From UBA5734 sp964528645 (lineage in GTDB: Bacteria; Bacillota; Clostridia; Saccharofermentanales; UBA5734): a stretch of DNA of 18,377 nucleotides. How positions within the stretch are numbered: position 1 is the stretch's first letter; each line of letters begins with the position of its first letter. The DNA is taken from contig CAZGSR010000046.1 of NCBI GenBank assembly GCA_964528645.1, positions 1 through 18,377 of the forward strand, read 5' to 3'. The position numbers and the translations under genes were made by a program. The notes under the pieces were generated by a model. The model ran no database searches. It saw only the letters and a program-made list of their open reading frames with translations, and was not told where the DNA came from. Below, in pieces: positions 6,759 through 13,050 of this stretch.

Positions 6759-8529
6759 CCGCCCAGGGGTAATCGCCCTGATACCGGACCACCCGGGTGC
6801 CATAGACGGGCGCCGTAAAGGTGTGGACCAGTTCGCCCTGCTGCTCGAGGATGGCCTTGAGTGCGCGCAAAACCGCTGGATCGGCAGTCCGCCCCGGCCG
6901 GATCTCATACAGCACCCACCAGTCCGGATTCCTCAGGATGAAGTCGTACTCCTCATACCAGATCACTGTGTTGATGCCGCGCCCTTGCAGGTAGGCCGCC
7001 ACCGCAGCCTCTACGGCCGGGCTGGCTGCTTCTGCGGCCTGATTGGACACAGCTGCATCGCCTGAATGGGGCGGGGGAGCGGCGTTTGATGGGTCGTTTG
7101 GATCATAATTTTCACCTTTGAACCTATGTTCCGAATAACCTATGTTATCAGTAACATAGGTTAGGTTGCGCAAATCATAGAAATAGTCTGCCGTCTGCTG
7201 CAAGACAAACCCCGCACTCAGATTCCCCAGCACGAACGCATGGTCCGGCAGATGGTCCCGGATTTCAGCGCTGTATTCCTGATACGGATCCACGCCTGTC
7301 CCGATCCTCTGACGGACAAACGGGCCAAAATCATGCGGCAGCGCCACCGCGCCAGCCAAAACAGCCACGACCACAAGCAGCTGCGGGATGGATCGACCCA
7401 GTCGCAACGGTACAGACCGCCATCCCAGGCAGGCAATCCCGCCCAGAATCCAGACCAGCGGTACCAAGACAAAAACAATCGACGTCGGATTGAACCGGCC
7501 AATGACAAAAAGCACCAGGACAAAGCCACCCAGACCGAGAAGGCCAGTTTCCAGCAGCCTGACACCAGGCGAACGAGATTCCTGATTGCTGTTTAACGCA
7601 TCGCGCCCGCGACCCACGCCGAGCAGTATGCTCAACCGCACAGCCAGGCCCAGCACGGCCAGAACCACCGTGACGACCAGCAGGCCGCGCACATCCGGCA
7701 GCCAGTAGGTACCATTGTCCTGCCGCCATAACTGGCGCAAGAATTGCTGCAAATTGGCCCCCCGCTGGTTGGGCGCCGCATCGACCGCTAGATTGGCGCC
7801 AAATTCCGCATAATTCTCCAGAAATCCCGGACTGACCCACAGGCTCAGTGCCACCAGCAGCGAACCTGCCACAGCCAACCCGGCACCAAGAAGCAGCAAC
7901 GTTTTCAACGACAGGCGCCCGACCAGCACATTCCAGAGCAAGACCAGCCCGGCAATCACCGCAGGAAATAGCGCATTGGGATGGATCAGAGCCGCACCGC
8001 CGAGCAGCAGGCCGAACCAGAAGCCCTGGCGCGGCTGCTGGATCTGCGGCAGCATGGCACAAGCGGCAGCCAGAACCGCCAGAATCAAGCTTTCCTGGCG
8101 AGCCAGATGCGCCGTCGTCAAAAATAACGGCTGCAGGCTGAGCGCGATCATCAGGCCCAGTGCCAGGTCGCGCCGGCCCGTCCAGCGGGCGAGCCCGTAA
8201 TAAACCAGAACCAGCGTGAGAAGCGCAGCCAGCAGGCTCAGCAACCGGACTGCGAATACATTGAATCCCAGCAGCCCGATCAGGCCCGCCTGCAAGACAT
8301 GGAACAGCATCTTGAACGCATGCGGCTGGCGGGGAAACAGATCGAAAAACGGCTCCGTTACCGTCACGCTGGCCTGGTCCAGATAGGCCCGGGACAAGCC
8401 AGCCAGCCAGGCCTCGTCCGAATGGACAGCAGGGAAGACAGTCAACGTCAGCCCGTTGAGGACCGACCAGAGCACCAGATAGCCCAGAACCAGGCGATTA
8501 TGCAGATTTACCAAGAAATGAATGCGCAC
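6703..8529 (-). CDS. GT39/PMT-type multispanning membrane glycosyltransferase
   Basis: This 608-residue protein resembles the PMT/ArnT-type GT-C enzymes, which take sugar from a polyprenyl-phosphate donor. The first extracytoplasmic loop has VHSDEAW (Asp38, Glu39), the acidic pair typical of this fold. About ten or more hydrophobic helices follow over the first 425 residues, then a soluble C-terminal domain. The start is GTG 8529, with GAGG six nt upstream; the open frame extends to 8733, but that 68-residue stretch is Arg-rich and not family-like. The soluble domain contains an AT-rich palindrome-coded stretch near residues 456-465 and a low-complexity Asn/Pro/Ala loop after it. The gene overlaps the permease gene convergently. 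A lipid-linked sugar made by the GT2 enzyme would be a natural donor, but this link is inferred. Confidence 0.8.
   Translation of the reverse strand: MRIHFLVNLHNRLVLGYLVLWSVLNGLTLTVFPAVHSDEAWLAGLSRAYLDQASVTVTEPFFDLFPRQPHAFKMLFHVLQAGLIGLLGFNVFAVRLLSLLAALLTLVLVYYGLARWTGRRDLALGLMIALSLQPLFLTTAHLARQESLILAVLAAACAMLPQIQQPRQGFWFGLLLGGAALIHPNALFPAVIAGLVLLWNVLVGRLSLKTLLLLGAGLAVAGSLLVALSLWVSPGFLENYAEFGANLAVDAAPNQRGANLQQFLRQLWRQDNGTYWLPDVRGLLVVTVVLAVLGLAVRLSILLGVGRGRDALNSNQESRSPGVRLLETGLLGLGGFVLVLFVIGRFNPTSIVFVLVPLVWILGGIACLGWRSVPLRLGRSIPQLLVVVAVLAGAVALPHDFGPFVRQRIGTGVDPYQEYSAEIRDHLPDHAFVLGNLSAGFVLQQTADYFYDLRNLTYVTDNIGYSEHRFKGENYDPNDPSNAAPPPHSGDAAVSNQAAEAASPAVEAAVAAYLQGRGINTVIWYEEYDFILRNPDWWVLYEIRPGRTADPAVLRALKAILEQQGELVHTFTAPVYGTRVVRYQGDYPWAVSLYRLDQAASGEIPPTR
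7121..7163. repeat. Perfect 12-bp palindrome plus a third half-site inside the GT39 gene
   Basis: TAACCTATGTTA (7136-7147) and TAACATAGGTTA (7152-7163) are perfect inverted repeats around the 4-nt centre TCAG. A direct copy of the decamer AACCTATGTT lies at 7121-7130. The surrounding 70 nt are much more AT-rich than the rest of the gene. The element is read in frame, giving NLTYVTDNIGY. It could be an operator-like site or an inserted palindromic element. Confidence 0.6.
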
Positions 8530-8593
8530 GCAAGACCTCGTTTGCTGTTTGTTCCAGATTGACACGATCCATGCCAGAGAGGCAATCGATCGG

Positions 8594-8612
8594 CCATAAA
8601 TATATCTTATGG
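8594..8612. promoter_or_regulatory. Dyad between divergent genes
   Basis: CCATAA-N7-TTATGG forms a 6-bp inverted repeat with an AT-only-like core in the 239-nt gap between the GT39 start (8529, -) and the rhodanese start (8769, +). It may be an operator shared by the two divergent genes; only its position supports this. Confidence 0.3.
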
Positions 8613-8653
8613 TACATCGGAATATTTCATACCGAAAGCCGAATCTTGACCGG

Positions 8654-8680
8654 TTACGTTTACGGGAATTCGTATATACT
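8654..8680 (+). promoter_or_regulatory. Candidate promoter of the rhodanese operon
   Basis: TATACT (8675-8680) is a 5/6 match to the -10 consensus. The nearest acceptable -35 is TTACGT (8654-8659) at a short 15-nt spacing. A better hexamer, TTGACC (8646-8651), is 23 nt away, which is too far for a sigma-A promoter. An activator may therefore be needed. Transcription would begin near 8687, about 80 nt before the ATG. Confidence 0.4.
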
Positions 8681-8768
8681 GGGGTGGAAGTCTGGAGCAA
8701 AACGTGTGTGTGATTCCCAATTCCCACAAACAATCTGTTTCACGCTTCAACATCAAGGAGGAAACCGC

Positions 8769-9671
8769 ATGCCGCGTCCATTCAAACAGGCTGTCGTCCT
8801 GCTGCTGGCTGTCGTCCTGCTGCTGGCCACCGTCGCCTGCAACCAGACCGCCTACACCGACAGTGATAACATTGTCGAGGCAGCCGACCTGGCCACGCTG
8901 ATGCAGGACCCGCAGGCCGTCGTCATCGATGCCCGTTCAGCCGACGATTATGCCAAAGGCCACCTGCAAGGTGCGATCAGCCTGCCCCCGGAAAAGCTCT
9001 CCGTCAGCGAACCCGTCCCGGGTCTTCTGGCCCCGGCCGAGACCATCGCCGCCACCCTGGGCACTGCCGGGATCAGCAACACATCCAAAATCTACATTTA
9101 TGACAACAACCAGGGCGTCTACGCTGCCCGTGTCTGGTGGGTGCTCAAGGTCTTCGGCCATGAATCCGCCACAGTTGTCAACGGTGGCGAGGCCGCCATC
9201 CTGAAAGCCGGCCTGCCCTTGTCCGCCGACGCTACGACCTTGCCAGCTGCGACCTACACGACCCAGCCTCTGAATGAGAGCCTTTACGCATCGAAAGATG
9301 AAGTCAAGGCCGCCATCGATGGTTCCGTTCCGGCCGTCATCCTCGATGTCCGCTCGACTGCCGAGTACGAGGAAGGCGCCATCCCGACCGCCAAACTCTA
9401 CCCCCACACCCGCAACCTGTATTCGGACGGTACCTTCAAGTCCGCCCGCGACATCGGACTGGACTACCACGACCTCGGCCTGAAAAAAGACGACGCCATC
9501 ATCCTGTACTGCAAAACGTCCTTCCGGGCCACCCAGACCTTGCTCGTCCTGACCGAAGCCGGCTACACCAATGTCCAGGTCTACGACGGTGCCTGGGTCG
9601 AATGGTCTGCCAATGAAGCCCCGGCTGAAAAGCCCGCCCAGACTGTCCCCAGCATCCAGAGCGCATCCTGA
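8769..9671 (+). CDS. Two-domain rhodanese lipoprotein (thiosulfate sulfurtransferase-like)
   Basis: This 300-residue surface lipoprotein has a hydrophobic signal ending TVAC with Cys24. Two rhodanese domains follow. The N-terminal one (about 38-150) has VVIDARSADDYAKGHLQGA but carries Asp112 (YDNNQG, then ARVWW) where the catalytic Cys should be, as in the inactive first half of classical thiosulfate/mercaptopyruvate sulfurtransferases. The C-terminal domain (about 175-285) has VILDVRSTAEYEEGAIP and an active loop CKTSFRAT with Cys248. ATG 8769 is preceded by AAGGAGG; an in-frame ATG at 8559 is rejected because the signal peptide would be buried. It would move sulfane sulfur outside the membrane. 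The next gene, 22 nt downstream, is a second rhodanese lipoprotein, so the two are probably co-transcribed. Confidence 0.88.
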   Translation: MPRPFKQAVVLLLAVVLLLATVACNQTAYTDSDNIVEAADLATLMQDPQAVVIDARSADDYAKGHLQGAISLPPEKLSVSEPVPGLLAPAETIAATLGTAGISNTSKIYIYDNNQGVYAARVWWVLKVFGHESATVVNGGEAAILKAGLPLSADATTLPAATYTTQPLNESLYASKDEVKAAIDGSVPAVILDVRSTAEYEEGAIPTAKLYPHTRNLYSDGTFKSARDIGLDYHDLGLKKDDAIILYCKTSFRATQTLLVLTEAGYTNVQVYDGAWVEWSANEAPAEKPAQTVPSIQSAS

Positions 9672-9693
9672 TTTTCCACAACGGAGGAAACGT

Positions 9694-11472
9694 ATGAAGA
9701 AACTGCTCGTACTGGCCTTGATTCTTGCCCTGACCATCGGCTCGGTGGCCTGCACCAAGGAAACCACAGCCCCCGCCTCGATGGACCTCGGTCCGACAAC
9801 CGCTGCCACCACCACGGCCACTGCTGAAACCCCGGCTTCACCGCTGGAAGGCGCCGTCAAAGCCTTGTTCACCAACATGCCTGAGCACATCTACAAGATC
9901 GACCAGGCTGAACTGGTGAAAAAAGTCAATGCCGGCGAAAAGCTCATGATCGTCGACATCCGCCAGGCGGCTGATTACGAAAAAGGCCACCTCAAGGGCG
10001 CGGTCAACCTGCCCTGGGGTACCGCGATCAGCGACAACCTCAGCAAACTACCCCAGGACCAGGACGTTTTCGTCTACTGCTATACCGGCCAGACCGCCGG
10101 TCAGGCCGTCATCACGATGAACCTCGCCGGAATCCAGGCCAAGAGCATCAACCTCGGCTGGAACCTTGGCATTTCCAAGGTCGCAGGCGTTGAAGCCGTC
10201 ACCGAAACCACCGCCAATGAGCTGGCCGATGCCGGCAGCACCATTGACCCGGCCGTCCAGGAAGCTGTCAGTGCCTACTTTGCCGGTCTGGCTACGATCA
10301 CCGACGAAACCTACAAGAACTACAAGATCAACGAAGATGCCCTCAAAGCCCTGATCGACGGCGGTAAGAACCCTTTCATCGTCTCAGTCCGCAAGGCTGA
10401 AGACTACGCCAAGGGCCACATCGCTGGTGCGATCAATATCCCCTTCGGCAAGACCACCCTCGACGATCTCTCTGCCCTGCCCAAGGACCAGAAGATCCAC
10501 GTCTATTGCTACACTGGCCAGACTGCCGGTGAAACCGTTGCCGCCCTGCGCCTCCTTGGCTACGATGCCGTCTCCCTCAACGGTGGCATGGGCATGGCTT
10601 CCAACCATCCCAATGGCTGGGCCAACAAAGGCTACCCGACTGTTGCTGACCACCCTGTCTTCAACGCCACCAACACCTATTTCCGGGAAATGCCCGAGCA
10701 CATCTACAAGATCGACCAGAAAGAATTCATCGACAAAGTCGTTGCCGGTGATGACATGGTTATCCTTGACATCCGCGCTGCCGCCGATTACGAAAAAGGT
10801 CACGTCAAAGGCGCCGTCAACCTGCCCTGGGGCCCCGCGATCAGCGACAGCCTGGCCAAAATCCCGCAGGACAAAGACGTGATGATCTACTGCTACACCG
10901 GCCAGACCGCCGGCCAGGCCGTCGTGACCCTCAACATCGCCGGCATCCCGGCCCGCAGCGTCAACCTCGGCTGGAACTTCGGCATCTCCAAAGTAGAGGG
11001 CGTTGCCGCTGTCACCGAGACCACCGCCAACACCCTGGCCGATGCGGCCAACACCATCGATGCTGACATCACCAAGGCCGTCGCCGATTACTATGCCGGC
11101 CTGGCTGCCATCACCGATGAACGCTTCAAGAACTACAAAGTCTCGGAAAAAGACCTCAAGGCCATGATCGACAACCAGGAAGATTTCTTCGTCCTGTCTG
11201 TCCGTAAGGCTGAAGACTTCGCCAAGGGTCATATCCCGGGCGCTGTCAATGTGCCTTTCGGCAAAGACACCATCGACCAGCTGGCCATGGCCAAAGTGCC
11301 GATGAACAAAAAGGTCGTCGTCTACTGCTACACCGGCCAGACCGCCGGCCAGGTCGTCGCCGCCATGCGCCTGCGTGGTTATGACGCCGTCTCCCTCAAC
11401 GGTGGCGCTGGCACACCGGCCAACGTCCCCCAAGGCTGGATTAACGCTGGCTACGAGCTCGTCACCGAGTAA
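9694..11472 (+). CDS. Four-rhodanese-domain lipoprotein (ABAB duplication)
   Basis: This 592-residue lipoprotein begins MKKLLVLALILALTIGSVAC with Cys20 as lipid anchor, then a Thr/Ala-rich linker. Four rhodanese domains follow as two A-B pairs. Type A (about 65-175 and 336-446) contains DIRxAADYEKGH and NLPWG; type B (about 205-320 and 475-590) contains SVRKAEDYAKGH and has Ser in place of the usual Asp before the Arg. All four carry the same loop CYTGQTAG, with Cys129, Cys272, Cys400 and Cys545. The A-B unit repeats with a period of 271 residues (813 nt). Start ATG 9694 follows GGAGG; an upstream ATG at 9571 lies inside the previous gene. It probably transfers or binds sulfane sulfur at the cell surface; the acceptor is unknown. 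A hairpin terminator follows about 50 nt downstream. Confidence 0.9.
   Translation: MKKLLVLALILALTIGSVACTKETTAPASMDLGPTTAATTTATAETPASPLEGAVKALFTNMPEHIYKIDQAELVKKVNAGEKLMIVDIRQAADYEKGHLKGAVNLPWGTAISDNLSKLPQDQDVFVYCYTGQTAGQAVITMNLAGIQAKSINLGWNLGISKVAGVEAVTETTANELADAGSTIDPAVQEAVSAYFAGLATITDETYKNYKINEDALKALIDGGKNPFIVSVRKAEDYAKGHIAGAINIPFGKTTLDDLSALPKDQKIHVYCYTGQTAGETVAALRLLGYDAVSLNGGMGMASNHPNGWANKGYPTVADHPVFNATNTYFREMPEHIYKIDQKEFIDKVVAGDDMVILDIRAAADYEKGHVKGAVNLPWGPAISDSLAKIPQDKDVMIYCYTGQTAGQAVVTLNIAGIPARSVNLGWNFGISKVEGVAAVTETTANTLADAANTIDADITKAVADYYAGLAAITDERFKNYKVSEKDLKAMIDNQEDFFVLSVRKAEDFAKGHIPGAVNVPFGKDTIDQLAMAKVPMNKKVVVYCYTGQTAGQVVAAMRLRGYDAVSLNGGAGTPANVPQGWINAGYELVTE
9877..11472 (+). repeat. 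Intragenic tandem duplication, 813-bp unit
   Basis: The unit starting at 9877 (methionine before PEHIYKIDQ) recurs at 10690 with an exact 813-nt offset. Some DNA blocks are identical, for example the 28 nt covering the catalytic loop at 10891-10918 and again at 11326-11353. High DNA similarity between copies suggests recent duplication or ongoing gene conversion, and copy-number change by recombination is possible. Confidence 0.8.
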
Positions 11473-11520
11473 TCCAGAACATCGAAACGTCCAATAAGTA
11501 ACGCTAAGTAATACTGAAAA

Positions 11521-11552
11521 ACTGGCATCGCAAAACGGTGCCAGTTTTTTTC
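11521..11552 (+). terminator. Rho-independent terminator of the rhodanese operon
   Basis: The stem ACTGGCATCG (11521-11530) pairs with CGGTGCCAGT (11536-11545) through ten base pairs including one U-G. The loop is CAAAA and eight T residues begin at 11545. An A-run precedes the stem, so it may also work on the opposite strand. It lies about 50 nt after the four-rhodanese stop codon. Confidence 0.85.
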
Positions 11553-11575
11553 CGCAGTAGGATGTTCAGCCGATG

Positions 11576-11589
11576 TGAAAACGTTTGGA
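11576..11589 (+). promoter_or_regulatory. Second cre-like box
   Basis: TGAAAACGTTTGGA matches 12 of 14 positions of the CcpA cre consensus; positions 12 and 13 differ. It ends 4 nt before the proposed -35 of the M24 promoter. A weaker match than the box at 129-142. Confidence 0.25.
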
Positions 11590-11593
11590 ACCC

Positions 11594-11623
11594 TTGCCTG
11601 AAGATCAAACAAACCGGTAAAAT
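11594..11623 (+). promoter_or_regulatory. Promoter for the M24 peptidase/fusion operon
   Basis: TTGCCT (11594-11599) and TAAAAT (11618-11623) lie 18 nt apart. The -10 is a 5/6 match and the -35 a 4/6 match. Transcription from near 11630 would give an untranslated leader of about 210 nt, containing the hairpin at 11662-11729. Confidence 0.5.
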
Positions 11624-11661
11624 ATGAGAAATGCGAATCATTAACCCTATCTTTTTTAATT

Positions 11662-11729
11662 CCCTACGCAAACTGGTCTTATCAAATGTTCTGAACATGC
11701 ACGTGTTGATAAGGCCAGTTTACATAGGG
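11662..11729 (+). promoter_or_regulatory. Large hairpin in the 5' leader of the M24 gene
   Basis: AAACTGGTCTTATCAA (11670-11685) pairs with TTGATAAGGCCAGTTT (11706-11721) over 16 bp with a single U-G. It is extended by CCCTA/TAGGG (11662-11666 with 11725-11729) across a 3x3 internal loop. The 20-nt loop contains the dyad ATGTTC-T-GAACAT (11686-11698). No T-run follows, so it is not a terminator. It may be a cis-acting RNA element or a protein-binding site; no known class fits. Confidence 0.6.
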
Positions 11730-11785
11730 GCTGGAATACATGTTTGCCCCAAACTCAGATTGCCCACACAGCGAAGAAGGAGGCC

Positions 11786-11818
11786 GTGGCTACCAGACGT
11801 CACGAACTACAACCGTGA
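11786..11818 (+). CDS. Possible 10-residue leader peptide
   Basis: GTG at 11786 follows AAGGAGG (11777-11783) and opens the peptide VATRRHELQP, which ends at TGA 11816-11818, 20 nt before the M24 start. The AAGGAGG is the best ribosome site in the region and the M24 start has only a weak one, so translation may be coupled. The 2-nt spacing is short unless GAAGG a little upstream is the pairing part. Speculative. Confidence 0.25.
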   Translation: MATRRHELQP

Positions 11819-11838
11819 ATTTTGAAAGCAACCCCCCT

Positions 11839-13017
11839 ATGACCGAATTTCAGTCCCGCATCGCCCGGCTGTTCCAGGAACTGCAACGCCAGGGCAACCG
11901 TTTTGACACCGCCCTGGTCTACAACCGGGTCAACCAGTACTACCTGACCGGCACGATGCAGGACGGTCTGCTCGTGCTGCGCAAAAATGGTGACGTAATC
12001 TATTTCGTGCGTAAAAGTTTCGAACGAGCCAGGCTCGAGTCGCCGCTGCCTCCAAATCAGCTCGTGCAGATCCGCTCGTATCGCGACATGCTGAGTTTTC
12101 TGCCAGTGAACCTCGGCCACACCTTGCTGGAAATGGAGACCATGCCGCTCGCAGTCCTCGAGCGTCTTCGCAAATACTTCACTTTCGAATCGATTCATGC
12201 CCTCGATGGCATCCTGGCCCGGCTCCGCGCAGTCAAAAGTTCGTATGAGCTCGCAATCATCCGTGAATCGGGTCGCCAGCACAGCCACCTGATGGAGCAC
12301 ATCATCCCCGGGCTGCTCAAAGAAGGCATGAGCGAGGCAGACCTGCAAGCTGATATCTATGCGGCAATGGTCCGGTTCGGATACCAGGGTTTGTCCCGTT
12401 TTGCCATGCCTCAGACAGAAATGATCGTTGGCCAGCTCGGCTTTGGCGATTCATCGCTGCATCCGACCAATTTTGATGGTCCAGGTGGCATGCGGGGCGC
12501 CTCCGCTTACATGCCCGCCATCGGCAGCCGCAGTCGCCGCCTCCAGCCCGGTGACCTCGTCTTCGTCGACATCGGCTACGGCGTCAACGGCTACCATAGC
12601 GACAAGACCCGGATCTACTCTTTCGGCGCCCCACCGCCAGAAGAAGCCATCCAAGTCCACGCCGCCTGCGTCTTGGTTCTGGACAAGTCCAGCTCGCTCA
12701 TGGTGCCTGGCACCACACCCGAACAGATCTACCAGACAGTCATGGCCGATCTGCCCGCCGACCTGACGCCCCATTTCATGGGCTACGGGGAGGAGAGGGT
12801 TAAATTCCTCGGCCATGGCATCGGCCTGCACATCGATGAGCAGCCCGTCATCGCCCGTGGCTTCAAAGACCCGCTCCAGGCAGGTATGGTCATCGCCCTC
12901 GAGCCCAAATGCGGCATTGAAGGCATCGGCATGGTCGGTGCCGAAGAAACCTACGAAATCACCCCACAGGGCGCCGTCTGCCTCACCGGCGGCGCGCGGG
13001 AGATCATGACCGTCTGA
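11839..13017 (+). CDS. M24-family metallopeptidase (Xaa-Pro aminopeptidase-like)
   Basis: This 392-residue protein combines a creatinase/prolidase N-terminal domain (about 1-145, with the RVNQYYLTGT motif) with a pita-bread M24 catalytic domain. All metal ligands are present: Asp244 and Asp255 in VDIGYGVNGYHSDKTR, His326 in GHGIGLHIDE, Glu355 in ALEPK and Glu369 in GAEETYEIT. It should hydrolyse a dipeptide or Xaa-Pro bond, or a related small amide, in the cytosol. ATG 11839 is chosen because the family alignment begins there; an in-frame ATG at 11740 adds 33 unusual residues that read through an AAGGAGG site. The ribosome site at 11839 is weak. The fusion gene starts 33 nt downstream and is likely co-transcribed. 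Confidence 0.85.
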   Translation: MTEFQSRIARLFQELQRQGNRFDTALVYNRVNQYYLTGTMQDGLLVLRKNGDVIYFVRKSFERARLESPLPPNQLVQIRSYRDMLSFLPVNLGHTLLEMETMPLAVLERLRKYFTFESIHALDGILARLRAVKSSYELAIIRESGRQHSHLMEHIIPGLLKEGMSEADLQADIYAAMVRFGYQGLSRFAMPQTEMIVGQLGFGDSSLHPTNFDGPGGMRGASAYMPAIGSRSRRLQPGDLVFVDIGYGVNGYHSDKTRIYSFGAPPPEEAIQVHAACVLVLDKSSSLMVPGTTPEQIYQTVMADLPADLTPHFMGYGEERVKFLGHGIGLHIDEQPVIARGFKDPLQAGMVIALEPKCGIEGIGMVGAEETYEITPQGAVCLTGGAREIMTV

Positions 13018-13050
13018 CATGAACACAACGAGAAAAGGCAGGTAAGCAAC

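Larger units (their letters stand above)
11473..11838 (+). other. 366-nt intergenic region with a structured leader
   Basis: This gap holds, in order, the rhodanese terminator (11521-11552), a cre-like box (11576-11589), a sigma-A-type promoter (11594-11623), a strong hairpin (11662-11729) and a possible short leader ORF (11786-11818). The M24 gene follows. No RNA gene or known riboswitch class was recognised. Confidence 0.6.

Noticed and set aside
5871..6908. 345-codon minus-strand frame opposite the permease gene
   Set aside because: Gln/Asp/Arg-rich, no hydrophobic or domain pattern, and it lies over a well-supported permease.
8530..8733. N-terminal extension of the GT39 frame by 68 codons
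   Set aside because: Arg-rich and unlike the family; GTG 8529 has a proper GAGG site and begins just before the first membrane helix.
10384..11433. 349-codon minus-strand frame opposite the four-rhodanese gene
   Set aside because: Its repeats simply mirror the duplicated domains on the plus strand; no start site or family pattern supports it.
9877..11472. Repeats as a CRISPR array
   Set aside because: The repeats are an 813-bp coding duplication, not short spaced repeats; no cas gene is nearby.
11662..11729. Hairpin as a terminator or T-box/SAM-type riboswitch
   Set aside because: No T-run follows the stem, and the conserved T-box or S-box sequence elements were not found.
11740..11838. 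Earlier ATG for the M24 gene
   Set aside because: Adds 33 residues not typical of the family and partly encoded by a ribosome-site-like sequence. It cannot be fully excluded because the chosen start has only a weak ribosome site.
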